A stretch of 39,715 nucleotides of DNA from Ornithomonoglobus_A sp045612845 (GCA_045612845.1 JAZKZV010000021.1:1-39715); one strand, 5' to 3'; shown: positions 1-8,301, counted from the first letter of the stretch. Made by a program: numbers and translations. The notes: generated by a model from the letters alone, not told the origin.

Positions 1-1
1 A

Positions 2-1705
2 TCATTAGGTGTTGTAAGTGCAGCAAACGACTGGGCAAGAGCAAGCGACTGGGCAGTTAAAGATCTTACAGAAGCGAAAGAATTAGGTCTATTCCCCAAA
101 TGTCTTGAAGGTAGAGACTTGACTCTTAAAATCACAAGAGCGGAGCAAGCTGCTCTTGCAGTAAAGATTTATGAGGTTGTTACAGGCAATACTGCAACAC
201 CTACAGAAAATCCATTTACAGATACAACAGACGAAGAAGTTTTAAAAGCACTAAGACTTGGTGTTACATCAGGTACATCTGCTACAACATTTGAACCCAA
301 GGCAAACTTAACAAGAGAGCAAGCTGCAACAATGCTTTCAAGAGTTTATAAAAAGATAAATATATCAGGATGGACATTAGAAAAAGACAGTGAATTTAAA
401 TTTGAATTTGAAATGCCCGAGAAATTTGTTGACAATTCAAAAATATCGTCATGGGCAGAACAGTCTGTTTATTTTATGGCATCAAAGCAATGGATTTTAG
501 GTAACGAAAAAAAAGAGTTTATGCCGCTTGATAACTGTTCAAGAGAACAAGCTCTTATTATAGCTAAGAGAATGACTACATTCTTTAAAGATGTTGAGGC
601 CGAAAATCCAAAAGAAGAATTTAAAGTTGTATTCATAGGTGGCTCTTTGACAGCCGGCGGTGGCAGATGGATTAACCTGACAAAACAATATCTGCAAGAA
701 AAAATGCCCGATAAAAACATCGTTACTGTAAATTCAGGTATCGGCGGAACAACCTCTACATACGGTGCAGTAAGATTTAAGAACAATGTTATAAAACAAA
801 ATCCCGATCTTGTTGTAATTGAATTTACTGTAAATGACAGAGTTAACTACAAAACCCAGGCACCATACGTAGAATCAATGATAAGACAATGTATGAATGC
901 CGAAAAAGTTCCGGGTGTAATTATATTACATGCACCATATCCTTATGAGAATGACCATGATAATTACAGAACTTGGAAATATAACCATGATGAAAAAGAA
1001 AAATTAGCTACTCACTATGGTATCGAAACTGTAAATGTTGACGAATATATGAGAGACCTTTATTACGATTCTGACATAGATGCAGAGTTTATAGATTGGC
1101 TTGCTACATATTACAATAAATCAGGTAACGGTTACGACGTACATCCCAAACTTAAAGGATATGAATTATATGCAGAGGCGTTAATTCAAGCATTCGATAA
1201 AAAAGGTCTTGATAAATTCATAAAACCAATAGCACAAAAGCCCGTTTACACAAAAGGTGATGAGGCAAAGCTTGCAAATGCAAGATATGAGCAGTTATAC
1301 ATGTCAAATGAGAAGTTTGAATTATCCCCCGAATGGACTGTTGTAACAAAAGACAATCCAGATACAAACGAAACATACCCTGTAACATCAAGTGCGTTGC
1401 AATATCCAAGATCTGAGGCTGTTGCAACAACAATGACAAAAGGCGCTAAAATTACATTTAAAACAACTGCAGACGCTATATATCTACCTACCCTATCTTC
1501 AACCAACGGTAATAGTGTAAAGGTTGCAGTTAACGGTTCTGAGGTCGGAGAAGCAACATCTGTTCATGGCACATATAACAACGAATATCCAATTTCAGAC
1601 AGAATTGCTTTAGGTGGTCCTGGTGAAAAGACAGTTACAATCACAACTGTTGAAGATGGTAAACCATATAGATTACTTTATGTAATAGAAGAATACGATA
1701 ACTAA
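2..1705 (+). CDS. SLH-domain SGNH/GDSL esterase, 5' end outside window
   Basis: The frame is open to the left edge, so the true start and most of the signal peptide are missing; the first residues (SLGVVSA, then ANDW) look like the end of a secretion signal when compared with the next gene. Three S-layer homology repeats follow (marked by TRAEQAA, LTREQAA and CSREQAL), a module that in this family holds proteins to cell-wall polysaccharide. An SGNH hydrolase domain comes next with a full set of blocks: GGSLT (Ser codon at 644), NSGIGG, TVND and DVHP (Asp codon 1136, His codon 1142). A beta-rich C-terminal domain of about 130 residues ends the protein. It is probably a surface-anchored carbohydrate or lipid esterase; the substrate cannot be told. 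A strong terminator follows. The next gene is a diverged paralog. Confidence 0.88.
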   Translation, partial: SLGVVSAANDWARASDWAVKDLTEAKELGLFPKCLEGRDLTLKITRAEQAALAVKIYEVVTGNTATPTENPFTDTTDEEVLKALRLGVTSGTSATTFEPKANLTREQAATMLSRVYKKINISGWTLEKDSEFKFEFEMPEKFVDNSKISSWAEQSVYFMASKQWILGNEKKEFMPLDNCSREQALIIAKRMTTFFKDVEAENPKEEFKVVFIGGSLTAGGGRWINLTKQYLQEKMPDKNIVTVNSGIGGTTSTYGAVRFKNNVIKQNPDLVVIEFTVNDRVNYKTQAPYVESMIRQCMNAEKVPGVIILHAPYPYENDHDNYRTWKYNHDEKEKLATHYGIETVNVDEYMRDLYYDSDIDAEFIDWLATYYNKSGNGYDVHPKLKGYELYAEALIQAFDKKGLDKFIKPIAQKPVYTKGDEAKLANARYEQLYMSNEKFELSPEWTVVTKDNPDTNETYPVTSSALQYPRSEAVATTMTKGAKITFKTTADAIYLPTLSSTNGNSVKVAVNGSEVGEATSVHGTYNNEYPISDRIALGGPGEKTVTITTVEDGKPYRLLYVIEEYDN

Positions 1706-1755
1706 ATTACACAAAAAAACACCCTTTATAACAAAGGGTGTTTTTTTTGTGTAAT
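1706..1755. terminator. Rho-independent terminator, nearly symmetric
   Basis: The stem ACACCCTTT/AAAGGGTGT with loop ATAAC is flanked by seven A on the left and eight T on the right, and the symmetry continues into ATTACAC/GTGTAAT. It ends the first SLH-SGNH gene and separates it from the promoter of the second. Confidence 0.9.
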
Positions 1756-1780
1756 AAATCAAATAATGCACAAATATGCC

Positions 1781-1810
1781 TTGACAAAATATATAGCAAA
1801 ATGCTATAAT
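1781..1810 (+). promoter_or_regulatory. Sigma-A type promoter of the second SLH gene
   Basis: TTGACA at 1781 and TATAAT at 1805 with an 18-base spacer. It lies 43 bases before the ATG at 1853, so the second SLH protein can be expressed independently of the first. Confidence 0.75.
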
Positions 1811-1852
1811 TATCATACAAATATGATTGTAATTTCTAAAAGGAGACACAAA

Positions 1853-3595
1853 ATGAAAAAGACGCTTTTATTGTTACTTACCGTATTGATGATTATATCT
1901 TCGGTTTCTGTTGTATGTGCAGAAAATATATGGTCAAATGCAAGTGATTGGGCAATCAACGACATTACTGAGGCAAACTCACTCGGACTATTCCCCGATT
2001 GTTTAAAAAACACAGACCTGACTAAAAAAATTACACGAGCTGAACAGGCAGCCCTTGCAGTCAAGATTTACGAAGTTGTTACGGGAAAAATAGCAACACC
2101 CGCAGAAAACCCATTTACAGACACACAAGATGAGGAAGTTTTAAAAGCCCTAAACCTTGGTGTTACTTCCGGTATATCTGCCACAACATTTGAGCCTGAT
2201 TCCAATCTGACAAGAGAACAAGCTGCAACAATGCTTTCGAGAATATATAAAAAGGTTAATCTTACCGGTTGGACACTTGCTACTGACAGTAAATTCAAAT
2301 TTGAATTCGATATGCCACAAAATTTTAATGACCATTCAAAAATATCATCATGGGCAGAGCAATCCGTTTACTTTATGGCATCAAAGCAATGGATTTTAGG
2401 TAACGAAAAAAAAGAGTTTATGCCACTTGATAACTGTTCAAGAGAGCAAGCTCTTATTATAGCTAAGAGAATGACTACATTCCTGAAAAACAGCTTTAAG
2501 GTTGTTTGTATAGGCAGTACGTATACTTGCAACAGCACCAGATGGACTGATGCATTGGACGAATACTTTAAAGAAAAAATGCCCGATAAAAATGTTATTG
2601 TAATGAATGCCGGTATTGCAGAAACAGGTTCAGATTTCGGCGCAATGAGATTTAATAATAACGTTGTAAAAGAAAACCCTGACCTTGTTATTATTGATTT
2701 TACTCCTGATGATATGGGTAAAGATTCAAGCAATCAACAATATGTCGAATCAATGTTACGACAATGCATGAATGCAAAAAAAGTTCCCGGTGTCGTAATG
2801 TTGCATACTGCATACCCTGTTACTGAAGATGATGAGTTATTTAAACAATGGAAGGACAGTTTCGAAACAAAAGAAGCACTTGCAAATCACTACGGTATTC
2901 AGTCTGTAAATGTATTCGAATATATGAAAGAGCAATATGTGGCTTCAAATTCGGAAAAATCTTTTGGAGAATGGCTCTCTCTCTATTTCAATCAAAACAG
3001 CGATGGTACATATTCTACAAAAGCAAAACCAAGATATTATACATTTATAGGCGATACAATTATAAATGCATTTAACAAAAAAGGTCTTGATACATTCTTA
3101 AAGCCAATAGAAAACAAACCCTTGTTTGATGAAGAAAATTGTGATATAGCAACCAAGAGATATGAAATAATTCCTATGACAGACGAAAGAATAAATTATT
3201 CTATCGGCATGGAAATGACATCTGTTAATAATCGTTTCAAAGGCTGGAAAGAATATGAGATACCCGAAAGCTACTATTCATATCCGTACTTCCCTGAAGG
3301 CATTGCTTTCTTAAGAACAAATTCCTTGAGTTTTTCATTTAAGTCTGCCGCTGATGCAATATATGTTTGTTATTTGACGATTGTCGATTACAGTGTTCCC
3401 GCAAATATATTTGTTGATGATGAGAAGGTAGGCAGTATGACAACAAAAGACGAATATGTTAAAGACAGAGTTTCCATAACAAGCAGATTTGAAGTCGGTG
3501 GTTTTGAAGAAGAAGAAAAAAAGAACGTTACGCTAAAAACAACCAGTGGTGGAGGTTTTAGAGTTTGCGCTATAATAGAAGAGTTCAGTAACTAA
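1853..3595 (+). CDS. SLH-domain protein with degenerate SGNH-hydrolase fold
   Basis: I place the start at ATG 1853, just after AGGAG, because it gives a clean signal peptide (MKKTLLLLL...VVCA, about 23 residues); an earlier in-frame start at 1766 would lie upstream of the promoter. The 580-residue product has three SLH repeats (about residues 24-205), then an SGNH-like domain from about 216, then a beta-rich tail, the same plan as the gene before it. The catalytic positions are altered: block I reads IGSTYT instead of IGGSLT (Thr codon at 2519 where the paralog has Ser), block III reads TPDD instead of TVND, and the DVHP that carries the catalytic Asp and His is replaced by STKA. A Ser remains one position earlier in block I. 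It is probably a non-catalytic surface protein, perhaps a binding or structural partner of its neighbour; that role is inference. Confidence 0.88.
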   Translation: MKKTLLLLLTVLMIISSVSVVCAENIWSNASDWAINDITEANSLGLFPDCLKNTDLTKKITRAEQAALAVKIYEVVTGKIATPAENPFTDTQDEEVLKALNLGVTSGISATTFEPDSNLTREQAATMLSRIYKKVNLTGWTLATDSKFKFEFDMPQNFNDHSKISSWAEQSVYFMASKQWILGNEKKEFMPLDNCSREQALIIAKRMTTFLKNSFKVVCIGSTYTCNSTRWTDALDEYFKEKMPDKNVIVMNAGIAETGSDFGAMRFNNNVVKENPDLVIIDFTPDDMGKDSSNQQYVESMLRQCMNAKKVPGVVMLHTAYPVTEDDELFKQWKDSFETKEALANHYGIQSVNVFEYMKEQYVASNSEKSFGEWLSLYFNQNSDGTYSTKAKPRYYTFIGDTIINAFNKKGLDTFLKPIENKPLFDEENCDIATKRYEIIPMTDERINYSIGMEMTSVNNRFKGWKEYEIPESYYSYPYFPEGIAFLRTNSLSFSFKSAADAIYVCYLTIVDYSVPANIFVDDEKVGSMTTKDEYVKDRVSITSRFEVGGFEEEEKKNVTLKTTSGGGFRVCAIIEEFSN

Positions 3596-3602
3596 TTACT
3601 AT

Positions 3603-3638
3603 ACAAAAAATGCCTTTCTAATTGAAAGGCATTTTTTA
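3603..3638. terminator. Bidirectional terminator between convergent genes
   Basis: AAAAAATGCCTTTC, loop TAATT, GAAAGGCATTTTTT. It serves the SLH gene on the plus strand and the glycosyltransferase operon on the minus strand, whose stop codons lie on either side. Confidence 0.9.
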
Positions 3639-3639
3639 T

Positions 3640-4566
3640 TTAATCAATATTACTCTCAGTTATAATATATACCGGTCGTTGTTTTGATTCTAAATACAAT
3701 TTAGACATATACTCACTTAAAATTCCTACACAGAAAAGCTGAACGCCGCTTAATAGAAAGATTATACACACAAGCGACGGATAACCTGCAACAGGATCGC
3801 CAAATACCAATGTTTTAACTATGATGACACATATCATTATCATTGCAATTATGCATAAAATCATGCCTGTATATGCAGCAATAGAAAGTGGCATAGTTGA
3901 GAATGCAACTATTCCCTCAATAGAATAAATCAAAAGTTTCCAAAATGACCATTTCGTCTCCCCTGCAACGCGTTCAACATTTTCATAAGAAATCCACTTT
4001 GTCTTAAAGCCTACCCAACCAAATATACCTTTAGAAAATCTGTTGTATTCCTTCATAGAAAGAATTGCATTAACCATTTTTCTTGACATTAGCCTGTAGT
4101 CTCTTGCACCGTCTACAACATCACATTCTGAAATTTTATTTATAAGCTTATAGAATTGTCTTGCAAAAAAAGATCTTATTTTCGGCTCACCTTTACGATT
4201 ACAACGTCTTGTTGCTGCACAATCATATTCGCCACCTTTTACACATTCATACATATCACAAAGAAGCTCAGGAGGGTCTTGTAAATCAACATCCATAACT
4301 GCAACATAATCACCTTTTGCAGCCTTAAGACCTGCATACATTGCGCCCTCTTTGCCGAAATTTCTTGATAAAATAATATATTTTATTGTATCAGCATACT
4401 TCTTCATAACCTGCGATGTACTATCAGTAGACCCATCATCAACAAATATGTACTCAACTTCTTCGTCATAGCACTCCTTTAGTTTTTTTTCGGTCTTTTT
4501 TATTTCATCAATAAACAAAGGTATTGACTCTTCTTCGTTATAACACGGAATTATTATGCTAATCAT
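3640..4566 (-). CDS. Family 2 glycosyltransferase, GtrB/DPM1-like, membrane-bound
   Basis: 308 residues. The N-terminal GT-A domain shows IPCYNEEES at residues 6-14, VDDGSTDST, and DVDLQDPPE, whose Asp residues bind the nucleotide-sugar and metal in this family. A DYRLMSRK motif follows. Two hydrophobic helices near the C-terminus (about residues 225-300) match the undecaprenyl/dolichol-phosphate glycosyltransferase type (GtrB, CsbB), which loads a sugar onto polyprenyl phosphate at the inner membrane face. It is the last gene of the minus-strand export operon, 13 bases after the ABC ATPase, with AGGAGG before the ATG. It probably supplies a sugar to decorate or build the exported glycan; sugar and acceptor are unknown. 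Confidence 0.88.
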   Translation of the reverse strand: MISIIIPCYNEEESIPLFIDEIKKTEKKLKECYDEEVEYIFVDDGSTDSTSQVMKKYADTIKYIILSRNFGKEGAMYAGLKAAKGDYVAVMDVDLQDPPELLCDMYECVKGGEYDCAATRRCNRKGEPKIRSFFARQFYKLINKISECDVVDGARDYRLMSRKMVNAILSMKEYNRFSKGIFGWVGFKTKWISYENVERVAGETKWSFWKLLIYSIEGIVAFSTMPLSIAAYTGMILCIIAMIMICVIIVKTLVFGDPVAGYPSLVCIIFLLSGVQLFCVGILSEYMSKLYLESKQRPVYIITESNID

Positions 4567-4579
4567 TTTATGCCTCCTA

Positions 4580-5839
4580 TTATTTCATTAGTTGCATATC
4601 GTTAAGTTCAATATCCCCAAATAATCTGCTTTTCCAATTAAGTGTACTGTTTTTTTCTCTTTCAAATATAAGTGCAGGCCAGACTGCATCTGCATCAATT
4701 ACACTTCCGATGTCATCTGTTTCAAACGCAACCATAAGTATTTTATATGTACCTCCCGAGAGCGAAGAAACGTCAAATGTAAAATCTTTTTGGTACATCT
4801 CGCCCTCTTTACATTCCATAAAATTATAACAACCCGTTGTTGCAATAGGTGTTTGCTCTTCGTTATGTATCATCATTCTTATAGATAATTTATCTATATC
4901 CTTTAATGCTCTAAAAGCTATTCTAACCTTTATATCTTCCCCATCACGATACACGGGATTTTCTTTTTCCAATACATCAAGACTCTCAAAATGAATTTTA
5001 TCTGTCAAAAAACCCGGACGGTATGTATTACTAAAATCCATATGCGTTTCTATCTTTGTTTTTGCACTGTTAAGATATAAGTCGATAGCTTTCTCGACCT
5101 CGCCATCATATATAATATCACCTTTCTTCATAACAACGCATCTGTTGCATAACTGGCGTATTGTAGACATATTATGGCTTACATATATAATTGTTCTTCC
5201 CGATTTTGCAATAGAAATCATTTTATCTATGCATTTTTTTTGAAAACTCATGTCTCCAACTGCAAGAACCTCGTCCATAAGAAGAATATCACTGTCAAGA
5301 TGTGCTGCAACTGCAAACGCAAGCTTAACAAACATTCCTGAAGAGTATCGTTTTACAGGTGTATCTATAAACTTTTCACATTCGGAAAATTCTATTATTT
5401 CATCTATCTTTTTGTTGATTTCTGAGCGTTTCATACCCAGAATTGCACCATTCATATATATATTTTCTCTACCTGTAAGTTCTCCATGAAAGCCCGTACC
5501 AACTTCAAGCATAGATGATATTTTTCCGTTTATGTATATTTTCCCATCACTTGGTGCAGTAACTTTTGAGAGAAGTTTTAACATCGTCGACTTACCCGCT
5601 CCATTTGTGCCGATAAGACCTAAGGTATCTCCCCTTTTTACTTCGAGATTGATACCGTTAAGTGCATAAAACTTTTCGTTTTTAGCATATATTTTTGAAT
5701 CTATAGTAGAGTTCGGGTCATCTTTTTTTCGTAAGCGCGCCCAAAAGCTTTGCAAATCTCCCTGAAGTGTTCCGCCGCCAATGACTCCAAGACGATATTG
5801 TTTTTTTACATTTTCTAATTTTATAACAGTTTCATTCAT
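4580..5839 (-). CDS. Polysaccharide ABC exporter ATPase, Wzt/TagH-like
   Basis: I use ATG 5839 (419 residues); a TTG at 5854 is in frame but abuts AAGGAG directly, and neither spacing is ideal. Walker A is GTNGAGKST, the signature is YSSGM, and Walker B is ILLMDEVLAVGD with H-loop VSHN. The N-terminal extension before the nucleotide-binding domain and the GxGxxGxxLT-type segment (LEVGTGFHGELTGREN) are typical of the Wzt/RfbE/TagH subfamily. After about residue 255 there is a beta-rich domain of about 160 residues of the Wzt C-terminal type, which in known members recognises the end-capped glycan. With the permease downstream in coordinates but upstream in the operon, this forms a two-component lipid-linked polysaccharide or teichoic-acid exporter. 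Confidence 0.9.
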   Translation of the reverse strand: MNETVIKLENVKKQYRLGVIGGGTLQGDLQSFWARLRKKDDPNSTIDSKIYAKNEKFYALNGINLEVKRGDTLGLIGTNGAGKSTMLKLLSKVTAPSDGKIYINGKISSMLEVGTGFHGELTGRENIYMNGAILGMKRSEINKKIDEIIEFSECEKFIDTPVKRYSSGMFVKLAFAVAAHLDSDILLMDEVLAVGDMSFQKKCIDKMISIAKSGRTIIYVSHNMSTIRQLCNRCVVMKKGDIIYDGEVEKAIDLYLNSAKTKIETHMDFSNTYRPGFLTDKIHFESLDVLEKENPVYRDGEDIKVRIAFRALKDIDKLSIRMMIHNEEQTPIATTGCYNFMECKEGEMYQKDFTFDVSSLSGGTYKILMVAFETDDIGSVIDADAVWPALIFEREKNSTLNWKSRLFGDIELNDMQLMK

Positions 5840-5865
5840 TTTAACCGTCGTCAACTCCTTTTAAA

Positions 5866-6714
5866 TTAAACAGTGTCTATAAAAGTCTTTTCAACCTTAG
5901 AAAATATTAAAATTCCTGCAAATAAAACAAATATTGTAAAAATCCAACTGTATATCCAGCTCGAAACCTCAAACGTGCCACAGCCTAAAAACGCATACCT
6001 GAAATTATTTATAATAGGCGTCATAGGATTTAATGTTATTACTCCCTTTAGAAATTCAGGAACCTGCGATAATGGATATACAATGGGCGTCGCATACATC
6101 CAGAGTTGAACACCAAAACCCACCAAGATAGCAAGGTCGCGGTATTTTGTTGTAACTGAAGATATTATTATACCCAAGCCCATTCCCATAAGTGCCATTT
6201 GAATAACTAATAATGGTACACTTAGTATCCATACGTTTGGATATACACTTTCACCTCTACCGTATGTAAAGAACACCATAAGCACAATCATCAACAGTAA
6301 CTGTATAAAAAACGAAAGTAATGCATATATGACTGATGTAATCGGTGCAACAAGGCGAGGATAATACACCTTGCTGAAGATATGCGCATTACCGCTAAAA
6401 GTAGCGGAGGTTGCATTTAAGCAGGTAGAGAAATATGCCCATGCAACATTGCCTGTAAAGTAAAAAAGAAACTGAGGCACACCATCTGTAGATATTTTTG
6501 CAATTTGTCCAAACACAACAGTAAACATAGATGATGTCAAAAGCGGTGTAATCAAAAACCATAGCGGACCTAATATTGTCTGCTTGTAAGAGCTTGTGAA
6601 ATTACGCTTTAAAAACATAAATATAAGGTCGCGGTATTGCCACACTTCTTTTAAATTTATATCAAAAATACCAGTCTTTGGCTTTATAATAGTTGTCCAT
6701 TCCTGATTACTCAT
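5866..6714 (-). CDS. Polysaccharide ABC exporter permease, Wzm/TagG-like
   Basis: 282 residues with six predicted membrane segments and the ABC-2 layout: a cytoplasmic N-terminal stretch with the LIFMFLKRNF and YKQTILGPLW motifs typical of O-antigen/teichoic-acid permeases, then helices to the C-terminus. It moves lipid-linked glycan across the membrane using the ATPase encoded next. Its ATG overlaps the end of the peptidase gene by 8 bases and carries AAGGAAG inside that gene, which suggests translational coupling. Confidence 0.9.
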   Translation of the reverse strand: MSNQEWTTIIKPKTGIFDINLKEVWQYRDLIFMFLKRNFTSSYKQTILGPLWFLITPLLTSSMFTVVFGQIAKISTDGVPQFLFYFTGNVAWAYFSTCLNATSATFSGNAHIFSKVYYPRLVAPITSVIYALLSFFIQLLLMIVLMVFFTYGRGESVYPNVWILSVPLLVIQMALMGMGLGIIISSVTTKYRDLAILVGFGVQLWMYATPIVYPLSQVPEFLKGVITLNPMTPIINNFRYAFLGCGTFEVSSWIYSWIFTIFVLFAGILIFSKVEKTFIDTV

Positions 6715-7186
6715 TTTTTTCTTCCTTTTTACCCCAAACCTCTTCGTTAACTACCTTCCATGATTTTGTATGTCTTAATGCACGAAGCATATATGCTCTT
6801 AATCTTAAATTCAAACACCATATACCAACATAACAACGATATAATATATTCGTGCATGGTAAATATTTTTCATCTCTGTAAATGCCTTGTGCAACTGCAA
6901 TTATCTGGTCGTCTTTTACTCCGTATTCCTTTACTGTCTGATTATCGCCGCACATTATATAACCATTTGCATCCTTACCTATACACCTGTGCATTACCTG
7001 TTCACCTGTACTTCTTATGTATATGGGTACATCATATTTTTTTAGGTTACCGTTATATTTTACAAGATATACCGTATCGCGTCTGTTACGTAATAATGGC
7101 CACATACTTGTACCTACAGGTGTAGCAATAAAATAACCATTTTCTTCTATATATTGTTGAATAAGAGTTTTACTCATATAAGACAT
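6707..7186 (-). CDS. S24/S26 (LexA/signal-peptidase fold) serine peptidase-like protein
   Basis: 159 residues. The GTSMWP motif holds the probable nucleophile Ser27. VMHRC with His66 sits where the general base is expected, and CGDNQ (residues 79-83) matches the GDN box. A Ser/His pair instead of Ser/Lys is characteristic of archaeal/ER-type signal peptidases (SipW-like), so I read this as that type. No clear N-terminal membrane anchor is seen; a hydrophobic stretch lies near residues 113-130. The start is uncertain: AGGAG is only 2 bases before the ATG at 7186 and 11 before an in-frame ATG at 7177. Its tight coupling to the export permease suggests that it processes a protein linked to the exported polymer, but the substrate is unknown. 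Confidence 0.7.
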   Translation of the reverse strand: MSYMSKTLIQQYIEENGYFIATPVGTSMWPLLRNRRDTVYLVKYNGNLKKYDVPIYIRSTGEQVMHRCIGKDANGYIMCGDNQTVKEYGVKDDQIIAVAQGIYRDEKYLPCTNILYRCYVGIWCLNLRLRAYMLRALRHTKSWKVVNEEVWGKKEEKNE

Positions 7187-7203
7187 TTCTCCTTAAATAT
7201 GTT

Positions 7204-7836
7204 TTATTTTATACCAACCATTTTACAAGCGGGCTTTATCGGGCATACTTCACACTTAGGACTGCGTGCAGTACATATCGCTCTTCCGTGATAAACAAAT
7301 TGATGACATAACTTTAACTGTCTTTGTGGCGGTATTATCTTCTTTAGCTCCATTTCAATTTTGTACGGGTCAGATTCCTTTGTAAGTCCAATCCTATTTG
7401 AAAGACGTATACAGTGTGTGTCAACAACTACTGCACTTTTACCAAACACATCACCTAATACAAGATTTGCAGTTTTTCTGCCTGTTCCGGCAAGTGATGT
7501 TAAATCCTCCATAGTATCCGGCACTTCTCCGCCATAAACATCTCTTAATCTTTGACAACATGCTATTATATTTTTTGATTTATTTTTGTAAAACCCCGCG
7601 GATTTAATAATTTCCTGAAGTTCGTTTATGTCAGCATCTGCATAATCATCTACTGTTTTATATTTTTTAAACAACTCTTTTGTTACAATATTAACACGTG
7701 CATCTGTACACTGTGCACTCAACTGTGTTGCTATAAGCATTTCTAATGGATTTGAATAATCAAGCGAGCATTTCACCTCAGGGTATACACTATCCATAAG
7801 TTCTATTAAAAGAGAAACCCGTTCTTTTTTATTCAT
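7204..7836 (-). CDS. nth: Endonuclease III
   Basis: 210 residues, normal length. This is the DNA glycosylase/AP lyase that removes oxidised pyrimidines. The helix-hairpin-helix reads LAGTGRKTAN with catalytic Lys121, the catalytic Asp139 is in VDTHCIRLSNR, and four Cys at 188, 195, 198 and 204 form the C-x6-C-x2-C-x5-C iron-sulfur site. It is the first gene behind a strong minus-strand promoter. The next gene starts only 17 bases after its stop with no terminator visible, so the polysaccharide-export genes seem to share its transcript. Confidence 0.96.
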   Translation of the reverse strand: MNKKERVSLLIELMDSVYPEVKCSLDYSNPLEMLIATQLSAQCTDARVNIVTKELFKKYKTVDDYADADINELQEIIKSAGFYKNKSKNIIACCQRLRDVYGGEVPDTMEDLTSLAGTGRKTANLVLGDVFGKSAVVVDTHCIRLSNRIGLTKESDPYKIEMELKKIIPPQRQLKLCHQFVYHGRAICTARSPKCEVCPIKPACKMVGIK

Positions 7837-7868
7837 AACACCATTTTCCTTTCATATTTTATATAAAT

Positions 7869-7897
7869 ATTATAATGCCATACTATTACATTGTCAA
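7869..7897 (-). promoter_or_regulatory. Promoter of the nth/polysaccharide-export operon
   Basis: On the minus strand TTGACA (7897-7892), 17-base spacer, TATAAT (7874-7869). It is the only consensus promoter I see for the minus-strand genes from 7836 down to 3640. Confidence 0.8.
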
Positions 7898-7916
7898 GTA
7901 ATGTACTTTATATAAA

Positions 7917-7961
7917 ACAAAAAACAAGCCATATGCTTATTAGCTCCCGGCTTGTTTTTAA
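7917..7961 (-). terminator. Terminator after tRNA-Thr
   Basis: On the minus strand AAACAAGCC and GGCTTGTTT pair around an 18-base loop, followed by a T-rich run. It would end the rpsU/tRNA-Thr transcript before the nth promoter. Confidence 0.75.
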
Positions 7962-7978
7962 ATCGCTAAGCTTTTAAA

Positions 7979-8051
7979 AGCTGGTAATGGGACTCGAACC
8001 CGCGGCCTGCTCATTACGAATGAGCTGCTCTACCAACTGAGCTATACCAGC
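7979..8051 (-). tRNA. tRNA-Thr (CGU anticodon)
   Basis: 73 bases. The acceptor stem GCTGGTA/TACCAGC, D stem GCTC/GAGC and anticodon stem GCTCA/TGAGC are fully paired, and loop TTCGTAA gives anticodon CGT, which reads ACG. The discriminator base is T and CCA is not encoded. The T stem (GCGGG/CCCAT around TTCGAGT) has a C-A mismatch and a G-T pair at its base. It lies 76 bases after rpsU on the same strand. Confidence 0.95.
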
Positions 8052-8071
8052 AAATATTATATAAGAATAAC

Positions 8072-8099
8072 TGAGAGAGCAACATAAATTGCTCTCTCA
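8072..8099 (-). terminator. Hairpin between rpsU and tRNA-Thr
   Basis: An 11-base perfect stem (TGAGAGAGCAA / TTGCTCTCTCA, 6-base loop) follows the rpsU stop. The bases after it on the minus strand (GTTATTCTTAT) are only partly T-rich, so it may be a leaky terminator or a processing site that lets the tRNA be co-transcribed. Confidence 0.55.
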
Positions 8100-8127
8100 T
8101 ACTATAAATCATAAATTTGGACGTTAC

Positions 8128-8301
8128 TTAGAACTTTCTTTTTCTTGCTGCTTCAGACTTCTTCTTACGCTTTACACTTGGTTTTTCATAATGCTCACGT
8201 TTTCTGATTTCTGACATAACTCCTGATTTTGCACACTGACGCTTAAATCTACGAAGTGCACTATCTAATGATTCATTATCTTTAACTCTAACCTCAGACA
8301 C
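8128..8301 (-). CDS. rpsU: Small-subunit ribosomal protein S21
   Basis: 57 residues with the usual S21 sequence (SEVRVKDNESLDSALRRFKR at the start, basic C-terminus RKKKSEAARKRKF). I choose GTG 8301 because AGGAGG sits 7 bases before it and the family starts here; an in-frame TTG at 8322 lies upstream of that ribosome site. S21 helps the 30S subunit in initiation. It has its own promoter about 100 bases upstream. Confidence 0.95.
   Translation of the reverse strand: MSEVRVKDNESLDSALRRFKRQCAKSGVMSEIRKREHYEKPSVKRKKKSEAARKRKF

Noticed and set aside
1766..1852. Upstream extension of the second SLH gene
   Set aside because: It includes the promoter and would bury the signal peptide; ATG 1853 has AGGAG.
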